A stretch of 64,000 nt of DNA from DATNBU01 sp964476185 (GTDB taxonomy: Bacteria > Desulfobacterota > Binatia > UBA1149 > CAITLU01), in the NCBI GenBank assembly GCA_964476185.1, contig CAYYZO010000001.1:1-64000 (forward strand), given 5' to 3'. Within the stretch, counting starts at the first letter, position 1, and each line of letters opens with the position of its first letter. This document shows, in pieces, positions 25,162-34,063 of the stretch. The position numbers and the translations under genes are program-made. Below the pieces are notes generated by a model. That model made no database searches. It worked only from the letters and a program-made list of their open reading frames with translations, and was not told the DNA's origin.

Positions 25162-25967
25162 TGGACCGTCCTCCCGTCATGCCCCGAGTCGTCGGCCGCC
25201 GCCCGCTCCGACTCGAGCCGGACCCAGTGGGCGTCCGAGGGCTGCACGCGCTCGGACGGAGGCATCCGGTCGATGAGGTTGAACTTGAGGATGAACCACA
25301 AGGCCGCGACGCCGTCGCGCCACGTGATCTTCTTGCCCGCGTCGTAGTCGCGGCCCCAGTACGAGATCGGCACCTCGTAGATGCGACACCGCATCTGCGC
25401 GACGCGCGCCGTCACCTCGGGCTCGAAGCCGAAACGGTCGGTGGTCAGCCGCATGCGCTGGATCACTTCCCGTCGGAAGACCTTGTACCCGGTCTCCATG
25501 TCCGTGAGGTTCAGGTTGGTCATGACGTTCGACAGCAACGTGAGCAGCTGGTTGCCGAGCTGGTGCCAGAAGAACAGCACGCGGTGCGGGCCGCCGAGGA
25601 ATCGCGAGCCGTAGACGACGTCGGCGACGCCCTGCAGGATCGGCTCGAGCAGGCCCGGGTACTCCATCGGGTCGTACTCCATGTCCGCGTCCTGCACGAC
25701 GACCACGTCCCCGGTGGCCGCCGCGAGCGCCGTCCGGATCGCCGCGCCCTTGCCGCGGTTGATCTCGTGGAAGTAGACCTTGAGCGCATCGTCCTCCTGC
25801 GCGAGGCGCTTCAGCAGGTCGCGGGTGCCGTCGCGGGAGCAGTCGTCGACCAGGATGATCTCGGTCTTCACCGGCACGGCGCGCACACGCGCGATCACGT
25901 TCTCCACCGTATGGATCTCGTTGTAGCAGGGGATCAGCACCGAAACGGTGAATTCCTTCTCGTTCAT
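25158..25967 (-). CDS. Family 2 glycosyltransferase (DPM1/GtrB-like, soluble)
   Basis: A 269-residue GT2 resembling polyprenyl-phosphate sugar synthases. It shows VSVLIPCYNEIHTVENVI, LVDDCSRDGTRDLL, GKGAAIRTALAAATGD, QDADMEYDPMEYP (DxD) and METGYKVFRREV. No membrane segments follow, as in the soluble DPM1 type. It would place a hexose or aminosugar on undecaprenyl phosphate or on the repeat unit. It is translationally coupled to the epimerase by a CTGA overlap. Confidence 0.85.
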   Translation of the reverse strand: MNEKEFTVSVLIPCYNEIHTVENVIARVRAVPVKTEIILVDDCSRDGTRDLLKRLAQEDDALKVYFHEINRGKGAAIRTALAAATGDVVVVQDADMEYDPMEYPGLLEPILQGVADVVYGSRFLGGPHRVLFFWHQLGNQLLTLLSNVMTNLNLTDMETGYKVFRREVIQRMRLTTDRFGFEPEVTARVAQMRCRIYEVPISYWGRDYDAGKKITWRDGVAALWFILKFNLIDRMPPSERVQPSDAHWVRLESERAAADDSGHDGRTVH

Positions 25968-26039
25968 CTTCTTCTCTCCTCCATCATCCGTCGACCGTTG
26001 CGGCGCGCGTACCGGGCGCGATCGGCAGCGCTCCGGCCG

Positions 26040-27065
26040 TCATCGCCAGTGGGCCAGCAGCTTTCGCGGGGGATCCTCGGGCCTGCCCCACCGGTCGCGG
26101 AAGCGCCAGAGCCCCGCCAGGAAGCCGGCGCCCCAGCACTGGTGGATCAGCACGAGGGCGAGCCAGAGCCTGGCCTGCTCGGCGGGCTCCCGCGTCGCCC
26201 GGGACGCCACCACGGCGAGAAAACCCGCGTACAATGCCACGATCCCGAGCCCGGTCCACAGTGCCGGGCTCCAGAACACGCCGAGGACGAGCAGCAACGC
26301 GACGCCGAGCTGAAACGCCGGCGGAACGAAGTGCCGCACGCTCATCTGCCGCGGGTGCTTCTGCAGCACCCGCACCTTCCAGACGCCGTACTGGTAGAAC
26401 TGCCGGACCAGCGCCTTCCACGACTCGCGGTTCTGGTACAGGGAGCGCATCTCCGGCGTCAGCACGATGCGCCCGCCGGCCTTGCGGATGCGGTAGCTCA
26501 ACTCGTCGTCCTGGTTGCGGACGAGCTCCTCGTCGAACAGGCCGACTTCCTCGAAGACCCGCCGCGGCCACATGCCCATGTAGACGGTGTCGGCGTCGGT
26601 CTCCTCTTTCGCGAAGTGGAACGCGGCGCCGATGCCGAAGCGCGATTCCATCGCGGACGCGATCGCCTCGGCGATGGGGCTGCCGCCGCGGCAGACCATC
26701 GGGCCGCCGACGTTGGCGGCATCGGTCCGGCGCAGGACCTCGATCCCGCGCCGCAGGTAGTCCCGGTCGATGACCGTGTGGGCGTCGATGCGCGCGATGA
26801 CCTCGCCGCGCGCGGCGGCGATGGCGAGGTTCAGGCCGGTCGGCACGATGAGCCCCGGGTTGTCGATCACGCGCACCCGCGGGTCGCGCGCCGCCAACTC
26901 CCGCAACTTCTCCGGCGAAGCGTCGGTCGAGAGGCCCTCCGCGACGATCACCTCCATGCGGTCGGCCGGATAGTCCTGGGCGAGCACGCTGCCGAGGCAG
27001 CGGTCGATCCACGCCTCTTCGTTGCGCATCGGGATGACGACGCTGACGAACGGGAGTTCCCTCAT
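26040..27065 (-). CDS. Membrane-anchored family 2 glycosyltransferase (ExoA-like)
   Basis: A 341-residue GT2. The catalytic half has VSVVIPMRNEEAWIDRCL, VIVAEGLSTDAS, NLAIAAARGEVIARIDAHT (DxD variant) and NQDDELSYRIRKAG (acceptor base). A C-terminal block of three or so membrane helices follows (LGVALLLVLGVFW, LGIVALYAGFLAVV, LWLALVLIHQCWGAGFLAGL). The domain order matches succinoglycan ExoA-type transferases that extend lipid-linked chains on the cytoplasmic face. The start overlaps the upstream GT4 stop by four bases. Confidence 0.85.
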   Translation of the reverse strand: MRELPFVSVVIPMRNEEAWIDRCLGSVLAQDYPADRMEVIVAEGLSTDASPEKLRELAARDPRVRVIDNPGLIVPTGLNLAIAAARGEVIARIDAHTVIDRDYLRRGIEVLRRTDAANVGGPMVCRGGSPIAEAIASAMESRFGIGAAFHFAKEETDADTVYMGMWPRRVFEEVGLFDEELVRNQDDELSYRIRKAGGRIVLTPEMRSLYQNRESWKALVRQFYQYGVWKVRVLQKHPRQMSVRHFVPPAFQLGVALLLVLGVFWSPALWTGLGIVALYAGFLAVVASRATREPAEQARLWLALVLIHQCWGAGFLAGLWRFRDRWGRPEDPPRKLLAHWR

Positions 27066-28171
27066 GCGAGCGCCGCCTCGTAGACCCGCGACGTGGCCTC
27101 GACCATCGCCGCGATCGAGAACCTTTCCCGCGCCGCTTGCGCGGCACGCCGCCCCATCGCCGCCGCACGCGCGGCGTCCGACGCCAGCGCGAGCGACGCG
27201 CGGGCGACCGCCGACGAATCCCCGGCGTCGACGAGCATCCCCGTCTCCCCGTCGTCCACGACCTCGGGCGTACCGCCGACTCGCGTCGCGATCACCGGCA
27301 GTCCCGCCGCCAGAGCCTCGAGCACGACGTTCGGCGTGCCCTCCCAGTCCGACGTCAGCCAGAACTGGTCGAGTCCCGCGAAGAAGGCCGGAATGTCGCC
27401 GCGCGTGCCGGGCAGGCTCACCGCGGACGCGAGACCCCGACGCTCGACTTCGCGGAGGAACGACTCGCGCAGGGAACCGTCACCGACGATCTCGAACACC
27501 GCGTCGGGCCGTTCGGCGCGCACGAGCGCGGCCGCGTCCAGGAACACGCCGAGGTTCTTCTGCGGCTCGACGCGACCGACGGTGCCGATGCGGAGCCCGT
27601 CATGCGCGCGGCGCTCGATCTCGAACCGCGCGGTGTCGACCCCGTTCAGGATCACGCAGGTGCGGGACTCCGGGGCGCCGTAGTAGGCGCGCGCGTAACG
27701 CTCCATCTCGCGCGAGTTGCAGATCACCCGCGACGAAGCGCGAAACGCCGCCTTCATCACCGCACGGCGCAGCGGGTTCGGCTCCGGCTTGCAGTTGCGC
27801 GCGGACGTGACGAGCCGGACTCCGCCCAGGCCGCGCGTGGCGAGGTACGCGTACGCACTGGCGAGAAACAGGAACGCGTGGACGACCTCGATCCCGTCTC
27901 GAACCAGCGCATGGCGCAGCGCGCGCACGCGCGAGACGTCGAAGCTGCCGCGCGACGGGAGCACCCGCAGCTCCACGCCGGCCTCGCGCAGGCGCTCGCC
28001 GTACGGTTCCGAGCTCTGCGACAGGCAGTAGACGACGGGATCCGCGAAGGACCGCAGGGCGCGCGCCAGCTCGTAGAGCTGTCCCTCGGCCCCGCCGTAG
28101 GTCAGCTGCCCGATCACGAGTCCCACGCGCCGGCGCGGCCGCGTCGGCTCCTTCTGCGTCCCCTGCTCCAT
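27062..28171 (-). CDS. Family 4 glycosyltransferase
   Basis: A 369-residue GT-B retaining transferase. The N-terminal acceptor domain is GLVIGQLTYGGAEGQLYEL. The donor domain includes VGRVEPQKNLGVFLDAA and the E-x7-E motif region SDWEGTPNVVLEALAAGLPVI, followed by VDDGETGMLVDAGD. It is probably peripheral and cytoplasmic, adding one sugar of the repeat unit. It overlaps the ExoA-like GT by an ATGA and is seven bases from the dehydrogenase gene. Confidence 0.88.
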   Translation of the reverse strand: MEQGTQKEPTRPRRRVGLVIGQLTYGGAEGQLYELARALRSFADPVVYCLSQSSEPYGERLREAGVELRVLPSRGSFDVSRVRALRHALVRDGIEVVHAFLFLASAYAYLATRGLGGVRLVTSARNCKPEPNPLRRAVMKAAFRASSRVICNSREMERYARAYYGAPESRTCVILNGVDTARFEIERRAHDGLRIGTVGRVEPQKNLGVFLDAAALVRAERPDAVFEIVGDGSLRESFLREVERRGLASAVSLPGTRGDIPAFFAGLDQFWLTSDWEGTPNVVLEALAAGLPVIATRVGGTPEVVDDGETGMLVDAGDSSAVARASLALASDAARAAAMGRRAAQAARERFSIAAMVEATSRVYEAALA

Positions 28172-28178
28172 TCGTCGT

Positions 28179-29480
28179 TCAGATCCTCAGGATGTGGTCC
28201 CCGGCGATGCCCTTGAACGCGTTGCGGGTGTCGATCAGCAGTTTCGCCGCCGCGGCGATCGACGGCCGGTCGAACGCCGTGTGGTCCGTCAGGAGGATCA
28301 CCGCGTCGGCGCCGGCGACCGTCTCCGCGTCCGGCGTGACGCTCGAGAGCTTCTCGCCGCCCAGCTCGATCTCCGAGACGAACGGATCGGCGAACGAGAC
28401 GCGCGCGCCCTTCTCGACGAGCAACGTCATCACGTCGAGGGCCGGCGACTCGCGCACGTCGTCGACGTCGCGCTTGTAGGCAACGCCGAGCGCGAGGACC
28501 TTCGAACCCTTCAACGACTTCTCCCGGTCGTTCAGCGCGTCCATGACCTTGGACGCGACGAACTCGGGCTTCTGCGCGTTGATCTGCCCGGCGAGCTCGA
28601 TGAAACGCGGCTCGAACCCCTCGGCCCTCGCCTTCCAGGTCAGGTACAGCGGATCGACCGGGATGCAGTGCCCGCCGAGGCCCGGCCCGGGGTAGAACGG
28701 CATGAAGCCGAACGGCTTGGTCGCCGCCGCGTCGATGACCTCCCAGACGTCGATGTCGAGGTGGTCGCACATCATCGCCATCTCGTTGGCCAGCGCGATG
28801 TTGACGCTCCGGAAGGTGTTTTCGAGCAGCTTGACCATCTCCGCGACCCGCGGCGAGCTGACCATCACGACGTGGTCGATGCAGCGTCCGTACAGCGCCC
28901 GCGCCGCCGCGTTCGCGACCGGCGTATAGCCCCCGACGACCTTAGGGATGCTCCGCGTGTCGAACAGCTTGTTGCCGGGATCGGTGCGCTCGGGCGAGAA
29001 CGCGACCTCGACGTCGCGTCCGGGCTCGAGGCCCGCCGCCCGCAGTTTCGGAAGGACGATCTCGTCGGTCGTGCCCGGGTACGTCGTGCTCTCGAGGATC
29101 AGCAACTGCCCGGCCCGCATGTGCGGGATCAGGCTGTCGACCGCGCCGATCACGTAGGACAGGTCCGGCTCGCGCGTCTTGCGCAGCGGCGTCGGCACGC
29201 AGATGTTGATCGTGTCGACGCCGGAGACCGCAGCGAAATCGCTCGTCGCCTTCAGCTTTCCCGCCGAGACCAGCCCCGCGACCCGCTCGGTCGGGACGTC
29301 GAGGATGTAGGAACGCCCCGCGTTGATCGCATCGACCTTCGACGTCGACACGTCCACCCCGGTGACTTCGAGTCCCGAGTGCGCGAACTCCACGGCCAGC
29401 GGGAGCCCCACGTAGCCGAGTCCCACGACTGCCGCTCGGGCATGGCCCGACGCGATCTTCTTTTCCAGATTGTTCGTCAT
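28179..29480 (-). CDS. Nucleotide-sugar 6-dehydrogenase (UDP-GlcNAc/UDP-ManNAc dehydrogenase family)
   Basis: A 433-residue UDP-glucose/GDP-mannose dehydrogenase family enzyme oxidising a UDP-sugar twice at C6 to a uronic acid. Rossmann AAVVGLGYVGLPLAVEFA, ICVPTPLRKTREPDLSYV, ESTTYPGTTDE and FSPERTDPG lead to the catalytic Cys in GPGLGGHCIPVDP. These features are closest to WbpA/VipA/WecC-type N-acetylaminosugar dehydrogenases rather than Ugd; the substrate is inferred. It supplies an acidic sugar to the polymer. ATG 29480 overlaps the upstream membrane-GT stop as ATGA. Confidence 0.9.
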   Translation of the reverse strand: MTNNLEKKIASGHARAAVVGLGYVGLPLAVEFAHSGLEVTGVDVSTSKVDAINAGRSYILDVPTERVAGLVSAGKLKATSDFAAVSGVDTINICVPTPLRKTREPDLSYVIGAVDSLIPHMRAGQLLILESTTYPGTTDEIVLPKLRAAGLEPGRDVEVAFSPERTDPGNKLFDTRSIPKVVGGYTPVANAAARALYGRCIDHVVMVSSPRVAEMVKLLENTFRSVNIALANEMAMMCDHLDIDVWEVIDAAATKPFGFMPFYPGPGLGGHCIPVDPLYLTWKARAEGFEPRFIELAGQINAQKPEFVASKVMDALNDREKSLKGSKVLALGVAYKRDVDDVRESPALDVMTLLVEKGARVSFADPFVSEIELGGEKLSSVTPDAETVAGADAVILLTDHTAFDRPSIAAAAKLLIDTRNAFKGIAGDHILRI

Positions 29481-31117
29481 TCGATCTCCGTCTCCTCGGG
29501 TTGCCGTCGTCCCACGGCGGGGGCCTGCCGCGCGCTGCGTATGGCCTCCACGTCGGCGCCGCGAAGCGCACGGCGGGGCTCGAACGCGTGCAGCACGAAA
29601 TAGGGGCCGACCTGCGACCGCTCGTAACGAACGCCGCTGCGATCGAGCAGTTCCAGCATCGCCAGGTGCTGCCGCTTGTCCTGCTGGTCGGCGCGGTACA
29701 CGTAGCAGATCGAGTCGGCGCGCTCGATCACCGCATCGTAGGCCGGGTAGCGATCCTTCTGCAGCGGCGAGATCACGACGCGCTCCCCCCCGCGGAAGAC
29801 GAGGTGGTAGAGCGGCGACGCGCTGTAGCACGCGCGAAGTTCCCGCTCCTCGAGCCACTCGAGCAGCGCCGCCCCGCGGGCCTCGTCGTCCCTTGGCGGG
29901 GCGAGGGCCGCGTCGACCCACCCCGCGACGTTGAGCAGCATCACCGCGACCAGGCCGGCGATCATCCAGGCCCGTCGCGCCGCGGGAAGGCGCGCGACCA
30001 GGGCCCCCGCCAGCACGGCGGCGAGCGGATAGGCCGGCAGCATGTATCGCGGGCTGACGTAACCGACCACGAAGGTCACCAGCGCGAAGAGCCCGAGAAG
30101 CTGGTCGGAGCCGACCGCGGACCAGCCGCCGGGGCCGCGCCGGGGCCGCGCCGCCGCGAGCGCCACGCCGAAGACCACGAGCGGCAGCACGAACAGGCTG
30201 CGCCGCAGGCCGCCGAGCGGCCCGCCGTCGCGCGCCTCCTCGCTCATGCCCAGGCGCTCGACGTCCTTGCCGGGCGGCACGCCGAACACGATGCCGAGCT
30301 TGTCGAGGCCGTCCCCGAGCGCCGCGATGCGCTCCTCGAAGCCGCGCCGGGCCCAGGCATCGTCGCGCTCCTCGACCGCGACGCGATTCATCACGAGCGC
30401 CTTGCGCGCCAGCGAACGGACCGTCGCGAGCGGATGCACGACGTTGTAGCCGATCAGCAGCGACGCGCCGACGACCAGGCCGGCGAGCGCGGGCTTCCAC
30501 CCGCGCCGGTCCTCGCGGTCGAGCCACAGCAGCCCCGCCATCACCGCGAGGTACGCGCCGACCAGCTGGTTCACCCACAGGGCCAGTCCCGAGACCAGCC
30601 CCAGGAGAAAGGCCGTCGCGCTGTCGCGCTGGCGGTACAGGTAGAACGGCCAGAACAGCAGCATCACGACGAACAGCAGGAAAACGTGCTCGACGAAGCC
30701 GCCGCGCGCCTTGAGGTTCCACTGCAGGAAGAAGACCGGCGCGACGGCGACGAGCGCGGTCGCCCAGCGGGCGACCGCGACGGAGTGGAAGCGATACGCG
30801 AACCGGTACACCACGACGCCGAGCGCGATCGAGAACAGGAACGGCACGAGCCGCAACGGGACGATGCCGACGCCGAGCACCGAGAACACCGCCGCGGCGC
30901 AATACGCCTCGAGCGCCCCGAGGTACGACTGGCCGTAGAAGAACACCGGCGCCGTCCCCTGCTCGAGGATGTGCTTGCCCATGAGGCCGACGATGCCCTC
31001 GTCGGCGAGATAGACGTCGACGTCGCCGCCGCTGACGAGCGTGTAGTGGGTGAGCATCCACAGCCGGATGGCGAGCCCGAGCGCCACCGTGGCGAAGAAG
31101 GCGGTCCGGCCGATCAC
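29477..31117 (-). CDS. Polytopic GT39/PMT-like glycosyltransferase
   Basis: A 546-residue membrane protein with about ten hydrophobic helices across residues 1-420, then a soluble C-terminal region. An acidic motif in the first periplasmic loop (GGDVDVYLADEG) matches the DE site of GT-C enzymes such as PMT and ArnT that use polyprenyl-phosphate sugars. Other segments include FFYGQSYLGALEAYCAA and VGYVSPRYMLPAYPLAAVLAG. It probably transfers a sugar on the periplasmic side. It could conceivably act as the polymerase, since no Wzy is seen, but that is speculation. Confidence 0.75.
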   Translation of the reverse strand: MIGRTAFFATVALGLAIRLWMLTHYTLVSGGDVDVYLADEGIVGLMGKHILEQGTAPVFFYGQSYLGALEAYCAAAVFSVLGVGIVPLRLVPFLFSIALGVVVYRFAYRFHSVAVARWATALVAVAPVFFLQWNLKARGGFVEHVFLLFVVMLLFWPFYLYRQRDSATAFLLGLVSGLALWVNQLVGAYLAVMAGLLWLDREDRRGWKPALAGLVVGASLLIGYNVVHPLATVRSLARKALVMNRVAVEERDDAWARRGFEERIAALGDGLDKLGIVFGVPPGKDVERLGMSEEARDGGPLGGLRRSLFVLPLVVFGVALAAARPRRGPGGWSAVGSDQLLGLFALVTFVVGYVSPRYMLPAYPLAAVLAGALVARLPAARRAWMIAGLVAVMLLNVAGWVDAALAPPRDDEARGAALLEWLEERELRACYSASPLYHLVFRGGERVVISPLQKDRYPAYDAVIERADSICYVYRADQQDKRQHLAMLELLDRSGVRYERSQVGPYFVLHAFEPRRALRGADVEAIRSARQAPAVGRRQPEETEIE

Positions 31118-31118
31118 G

Positions 31119-33092
31119 TCAGTTCAGGTAGCCGAGCGAGCGCAGTTGCTCGAGGGCCTTCTCGTCGAGGATGACCGGCTCGACGCCCTCCGTCCGCACG
31201 CGCTTGTCGAATCGGTGCCAGCGCAGGTCCAGCCAGTCCTTCAGGCCGGCCACGAGCGGCTCCGCCTCCGGCCCGCGCGGGGCAAGCCCGCGTCGCTCGC
31301 CCGGGTCCGTGGAAAGGTCGTACGTCTCGAGCGAGCGTCGCTGGAAGTGATGGATGATCTTGCGGCGGGCTTCGATGCTCGCGACCTGGACGTTGCGCGT
31401 GCCCGTTCGGTAGAGTTCCGCGCGCACGGCACCGGGCCGCGGCAGCGGCGCCCCGCTGTACAGGCCGGAGAAGTCGTTGCCCTCGACGCCGTCCGGCGAA
31501 TCCATGCCCACCAGTCCGAGCAGCGTGGGCCCCACGTCGACGAGGCTCGCTTCGTCGACGACTTCCGCGCGGGAGGGGCGGCGCCCCGGGACGTTCAGGA
31601 CGAACGGCGTGCGCAGCACCTCCTCGTACAGCGTGCGGTGGTGCCCCTTGTTGCCGTGCTCGAAGAACTCGTCGCCGTGGTCCGCGACCACCGCCACGAC
31701 GGTGCGGTCGGCGAGGCCGAGCCGCCCGAGTTCGGCCCGCAGCCGCGCGATCTGGTCGTCGACGAGGCGGATCTCGCCGTCGTACAACGCGACGAGGTGC
31801 TCGAGGTCGCGCGGATCCATGCCGGCGTGGATCTTCGGGTCGAAGTAGAAATTGTTGCCGTCGACCGTGCCGTCGTAGTCGGGATCGAACATCGTCTCGT
31901 ACGGCGGTCCGGGCGCGTAGTCGTAGTGCACGTCCCAGAAGTGCAGGAAAAGGAAGAACGGCCGGTCGCCGGCCGACGCGAGGAAGGAGTTCGCGGCGTC
32001 GACGAGGCGCGGTCCCGTCACGCTGCGGTAGGAGTCCTCGTTCGTCTCGAAGTAGATCGTCCGGTCGTCGTAGTCGTCGAAGCCCTTCGCGAACCCGTAC
32101 CGGGAGTGCACGTACGGCGCGGAGACGATCGCGTGCGTGCGGTAGCCCCCGGCCTGGAAGGCCTCGGCGATCGTCCCGACGGACCTCGGGAGGCTACGGT
32201 CGTCGGAGACGACGCCGTGGCCGAGCAGCGACCGCCCCGTCAGCAGCGACATGTGCGCGGGCAGCGTCCACGACGAGGTGCTGATGCTGTTGCGAAACAG
32301 GACGCCGCTGCTGGCGAGGTCGTCGATCGCCGGCGACGTATCGCGCCCGTAGCCATAGGCGCCGAGGTGGTCGGCGCGCAGGCTGTCGATCGAGATCAGC
32401 ACGACGTTGTAGCCTTCGGCGGCCGGCGAGCGCCCTCCCGCCCGGCCTCCGATTCCGGCGCGGGCTGTCGCGTCGCCCGCTCCCGCGATCGCGGCAGCGA
32501 GCGTCAACGCGACGGCGGCCACCGCCGTCGCGACGCCCGCGGTCCCGCGCCGGACGACGAGTCCCGCGGCAGGCGCCGAGACGGCGAGGACGAAGAGCGC
32601 CAACCCCGCCCCGCCCTGCACGAGGTCGCGCACGACCTGGCGCGCCAGCTTCTTCGCCGTGATCGCCTCGGGGGACTGGAACGCCGCGACCCAGAATGCC
32701 AGGTGCACGACGAGCGCGACGAAGGCCATCAAGGCCACCGCCCTCGCCATCGAATCGCGACGCCCGACCCCGACCACGCCCGCCACCGGCGCGAGCGCGA
32801 GTGCCAGCACGACAGCGACGGCAAGATTGATCGCCACCAGTTCCGGGGCCAGGGCGAGCTTCGGGGCGATCCCCTGCGACAGGAACCCGGTCAGCATCGG
32901 GGGCAGAGGGAGCGCTTCCGAAGCGAGGAACCAGAGCTTGGCGAACGCATCGTAAGCGTGGGTCGGGAAGAAGCGGTACGGCGCCAGGAGAAGGTCGCGG
33001 TGGAGCCACGCGAGCGCGAGGGTCTCGACGAGCGCCTGCACCGTGCCGAGCACGACGCCCGCGACCGCCAGGTCCGCGAAGCGATTCCTCAC
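31119..33092 (-). CDS. Membrane-anchored alkaline-phosphatase-superfamily enzyme (sulfatase-like fold, Thr nucleophile)
   Basis: A 657-residue protein with about five N-terminal membrane helices (residues 1-215) and a periplasmic AlkP/sulfatase-fold domain. Metal ligands are visible in LISIDSLRADHLGAYG and VVADHGDEFFEHG. The position of the sulfatase Cys/Ser is a Thr (SSWTLPAHMSLLTG), and the following Arg is a His. It therefore cannot form formylglycine and is more likely a phosphodiesterase or phosphate-group transferase. It ends in LEQLRSLGYLN, a tail shared with two relatives here. It follows a GT2 gene with a four-base overlap. Confidence 0.82.
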   Translation of the reverse strand: MRNRFADLAVAGVVLGTVQALVETLALAWLHRDLLLAPYRFFPTHAYDAFAKLWFLASEALPLPPMLTGFLSQGIAPKLALAPELVAINLAVAVVLALALAPVAGVVGVGRRDSMARAVALMAFVALVVHLAFWVAAFQSPEAITAKKLARQVVRDLVQGGAGLALFVLAVSAPAAGLVVRRGTAGVATAVAAVALTLAAAIAGAGDATARAGIGGRAGGRSPAAEGYNVVLISIDSLRADHLGAYGYGRDTSPAIDDLASSGVLFRNSISTSSWTLPAHMSLLTGRSLLGHGVVSDDRSLPRSVGTIAEAFQAGGYRTHAIVSAPYVHSRYGFAKGFDDYDDRTIYFETNEDSYRSVTGPRLVDAANSFLASAGDRPFFLFLHFWDVHYDYAPGPPYETMFDPDYDGTVDGNNFYFDPKIHAGMDPRDLEHLVALYDGEIRLVDDQIARLRAELGRLGLADRTVVAVVADHGDEFFEHGNKGHHRTLYEEVLRTPFVLNVPGRRPSRAEVVDEASLVDVGPTLLGLVGMDSPDGVEGNDFSGLYSGAPLPRPGAVRAELYRTGTRNVQVASIEARRKIIHHFQRRSLETYDLSTDPGERRGLAPRGPEAEPLVAGLKDWLDLRWHRFDKRVRTEGVEPVILDEKALEQLRSLGYLN

Positions 33093-34063
33093 GCGCGGGC
33101 TCCCGGGCCGGTCACGTCGCTGTCGACGCCGATGCGCTCGCGCACGACGTAATGGGGCCGGTGCTTGACCTCCTCGAAGATGCGCCCGACGTACTCCCCG
33201 ATCACGCCGAGGGACAGGAGCTGCACCCCGCCGAGGAAGAGCAGGATCACGACGGTGGAGGTCCAGCCCTCGATCGGCGTCCCTCCGAACATCCGTGCGA
33301 CCAGCAGGTAGCCCATGTACACGAGCGCCGTGAGCGAGACGAGAAGGCCGACGTTGCTGACGAGCCGCAGGGGCACGTACGAGTACGAGACCAGGCCGTC
33401 GAACGCGAGCTTCATCAGCTTCGCCAGGTTGTACTTGGACTCGCCGGCGAAGCGCGCTTCGCGAGCGTATTCGTATCCGATCTGGCGGAAGCCCGCCCAG
33501 GTCCGCAGGCCGCGCACGAAGCGGTTGCGCTCCGGCATCGACGCCAGGATGTCGACGACGCGGCGGTCGATCAGCGAGAAGTCGCCCGAATCGAGCGGGA
33601 TGTCGAGATACGAGACCTTGCGCAGCAGCCAGTAGAACGCCTTGTACGCGGCGCGCTTGACGACGCCTTCCTTGCGCTTCTGGCGGACCGCGTACACCAC
33701 CTCGTAACCGTCGCGCCAGCGGGCGAGAAGGTCCGGCAGGACTTCCGGGGGATCCTGCAGGTCGCCGTCCATCACGACCACGGCCTTTCCGCGTGCGTGG
33801 TCGATCCCGCAGGTGATGGCGGTCTGGTGCCCAAAGTTGCGCGAGAAGTGGATCGACTTGAAGCGCGGGTCCCGCGCATGGAACTCCCGCAGCATCGACT
33901 CGGAGCGATCGCGGCTGCCGTCGTTCACGAAGAGGACCTCGAACGTCTCGCCGGTCGCGACGAGCGCCGACGACAGCCGGTCGTACAGCCTCGACAGCGT
34001 CTCTTCTTCGTTGAAGATCGGAATGACGACCGACAACGTCGGTGTCTGGTCAGCCTCGCTCAC
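33089..34063 (-). CDS. Family 2 glycosyltransferase with two membrane helices (GtrB/ArnC-like)
   Basis: A 324-residue enzyme of the bactoprenol-phosphate sugar synthase type. The GT2 domain has LSVVIPIFNEEETLSRLYD, LFVNDGSRDRSESM, FSRNFGHQTAITCGIDHA and VVMDGDLQDPPEVL (DxD). Two C-terminal helices follow (LVSNVGLLVSLTALVYMGYL and STVVILLFLGGVQLLSLGVI). It would charge undecaprenyl phosphate with a sugar used by a periplasmic GT-C enzyme such as the PMT-like protein at 29477-31117; this pairing is inferred. Start and end overlap or adjoin the neighbours. Confidence 0.88.
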   Translation of the reverse strand: MSEADQTPTLSVVIPIFNEEETLSRLYDRLSSALVATGETFEVLFVNDGSRDRSESMLREFHARDPRFKSIHFSRNFGHQTAITCGIDHARGKAVVVMDGDLQDPPEVLPDLLARWRDGYEVVYAVRQKRKEGVVKRAAYKAFYWLLRKVSYLDIPLDSGDFSLIDRRVVDILASMPERNRFVRGLRTWAGFRQIGYEYAREARFAGESKYNLAKLMKLAFDGLVSYSYVPLRLVSNVGLLVSLTALVYMGYLLVARMFGGTPIEGWTSTVVILLFLGGVQLLSLGVIGEYVGRIFEEVKHRPHYVVRERIGVDSDVTGPGARA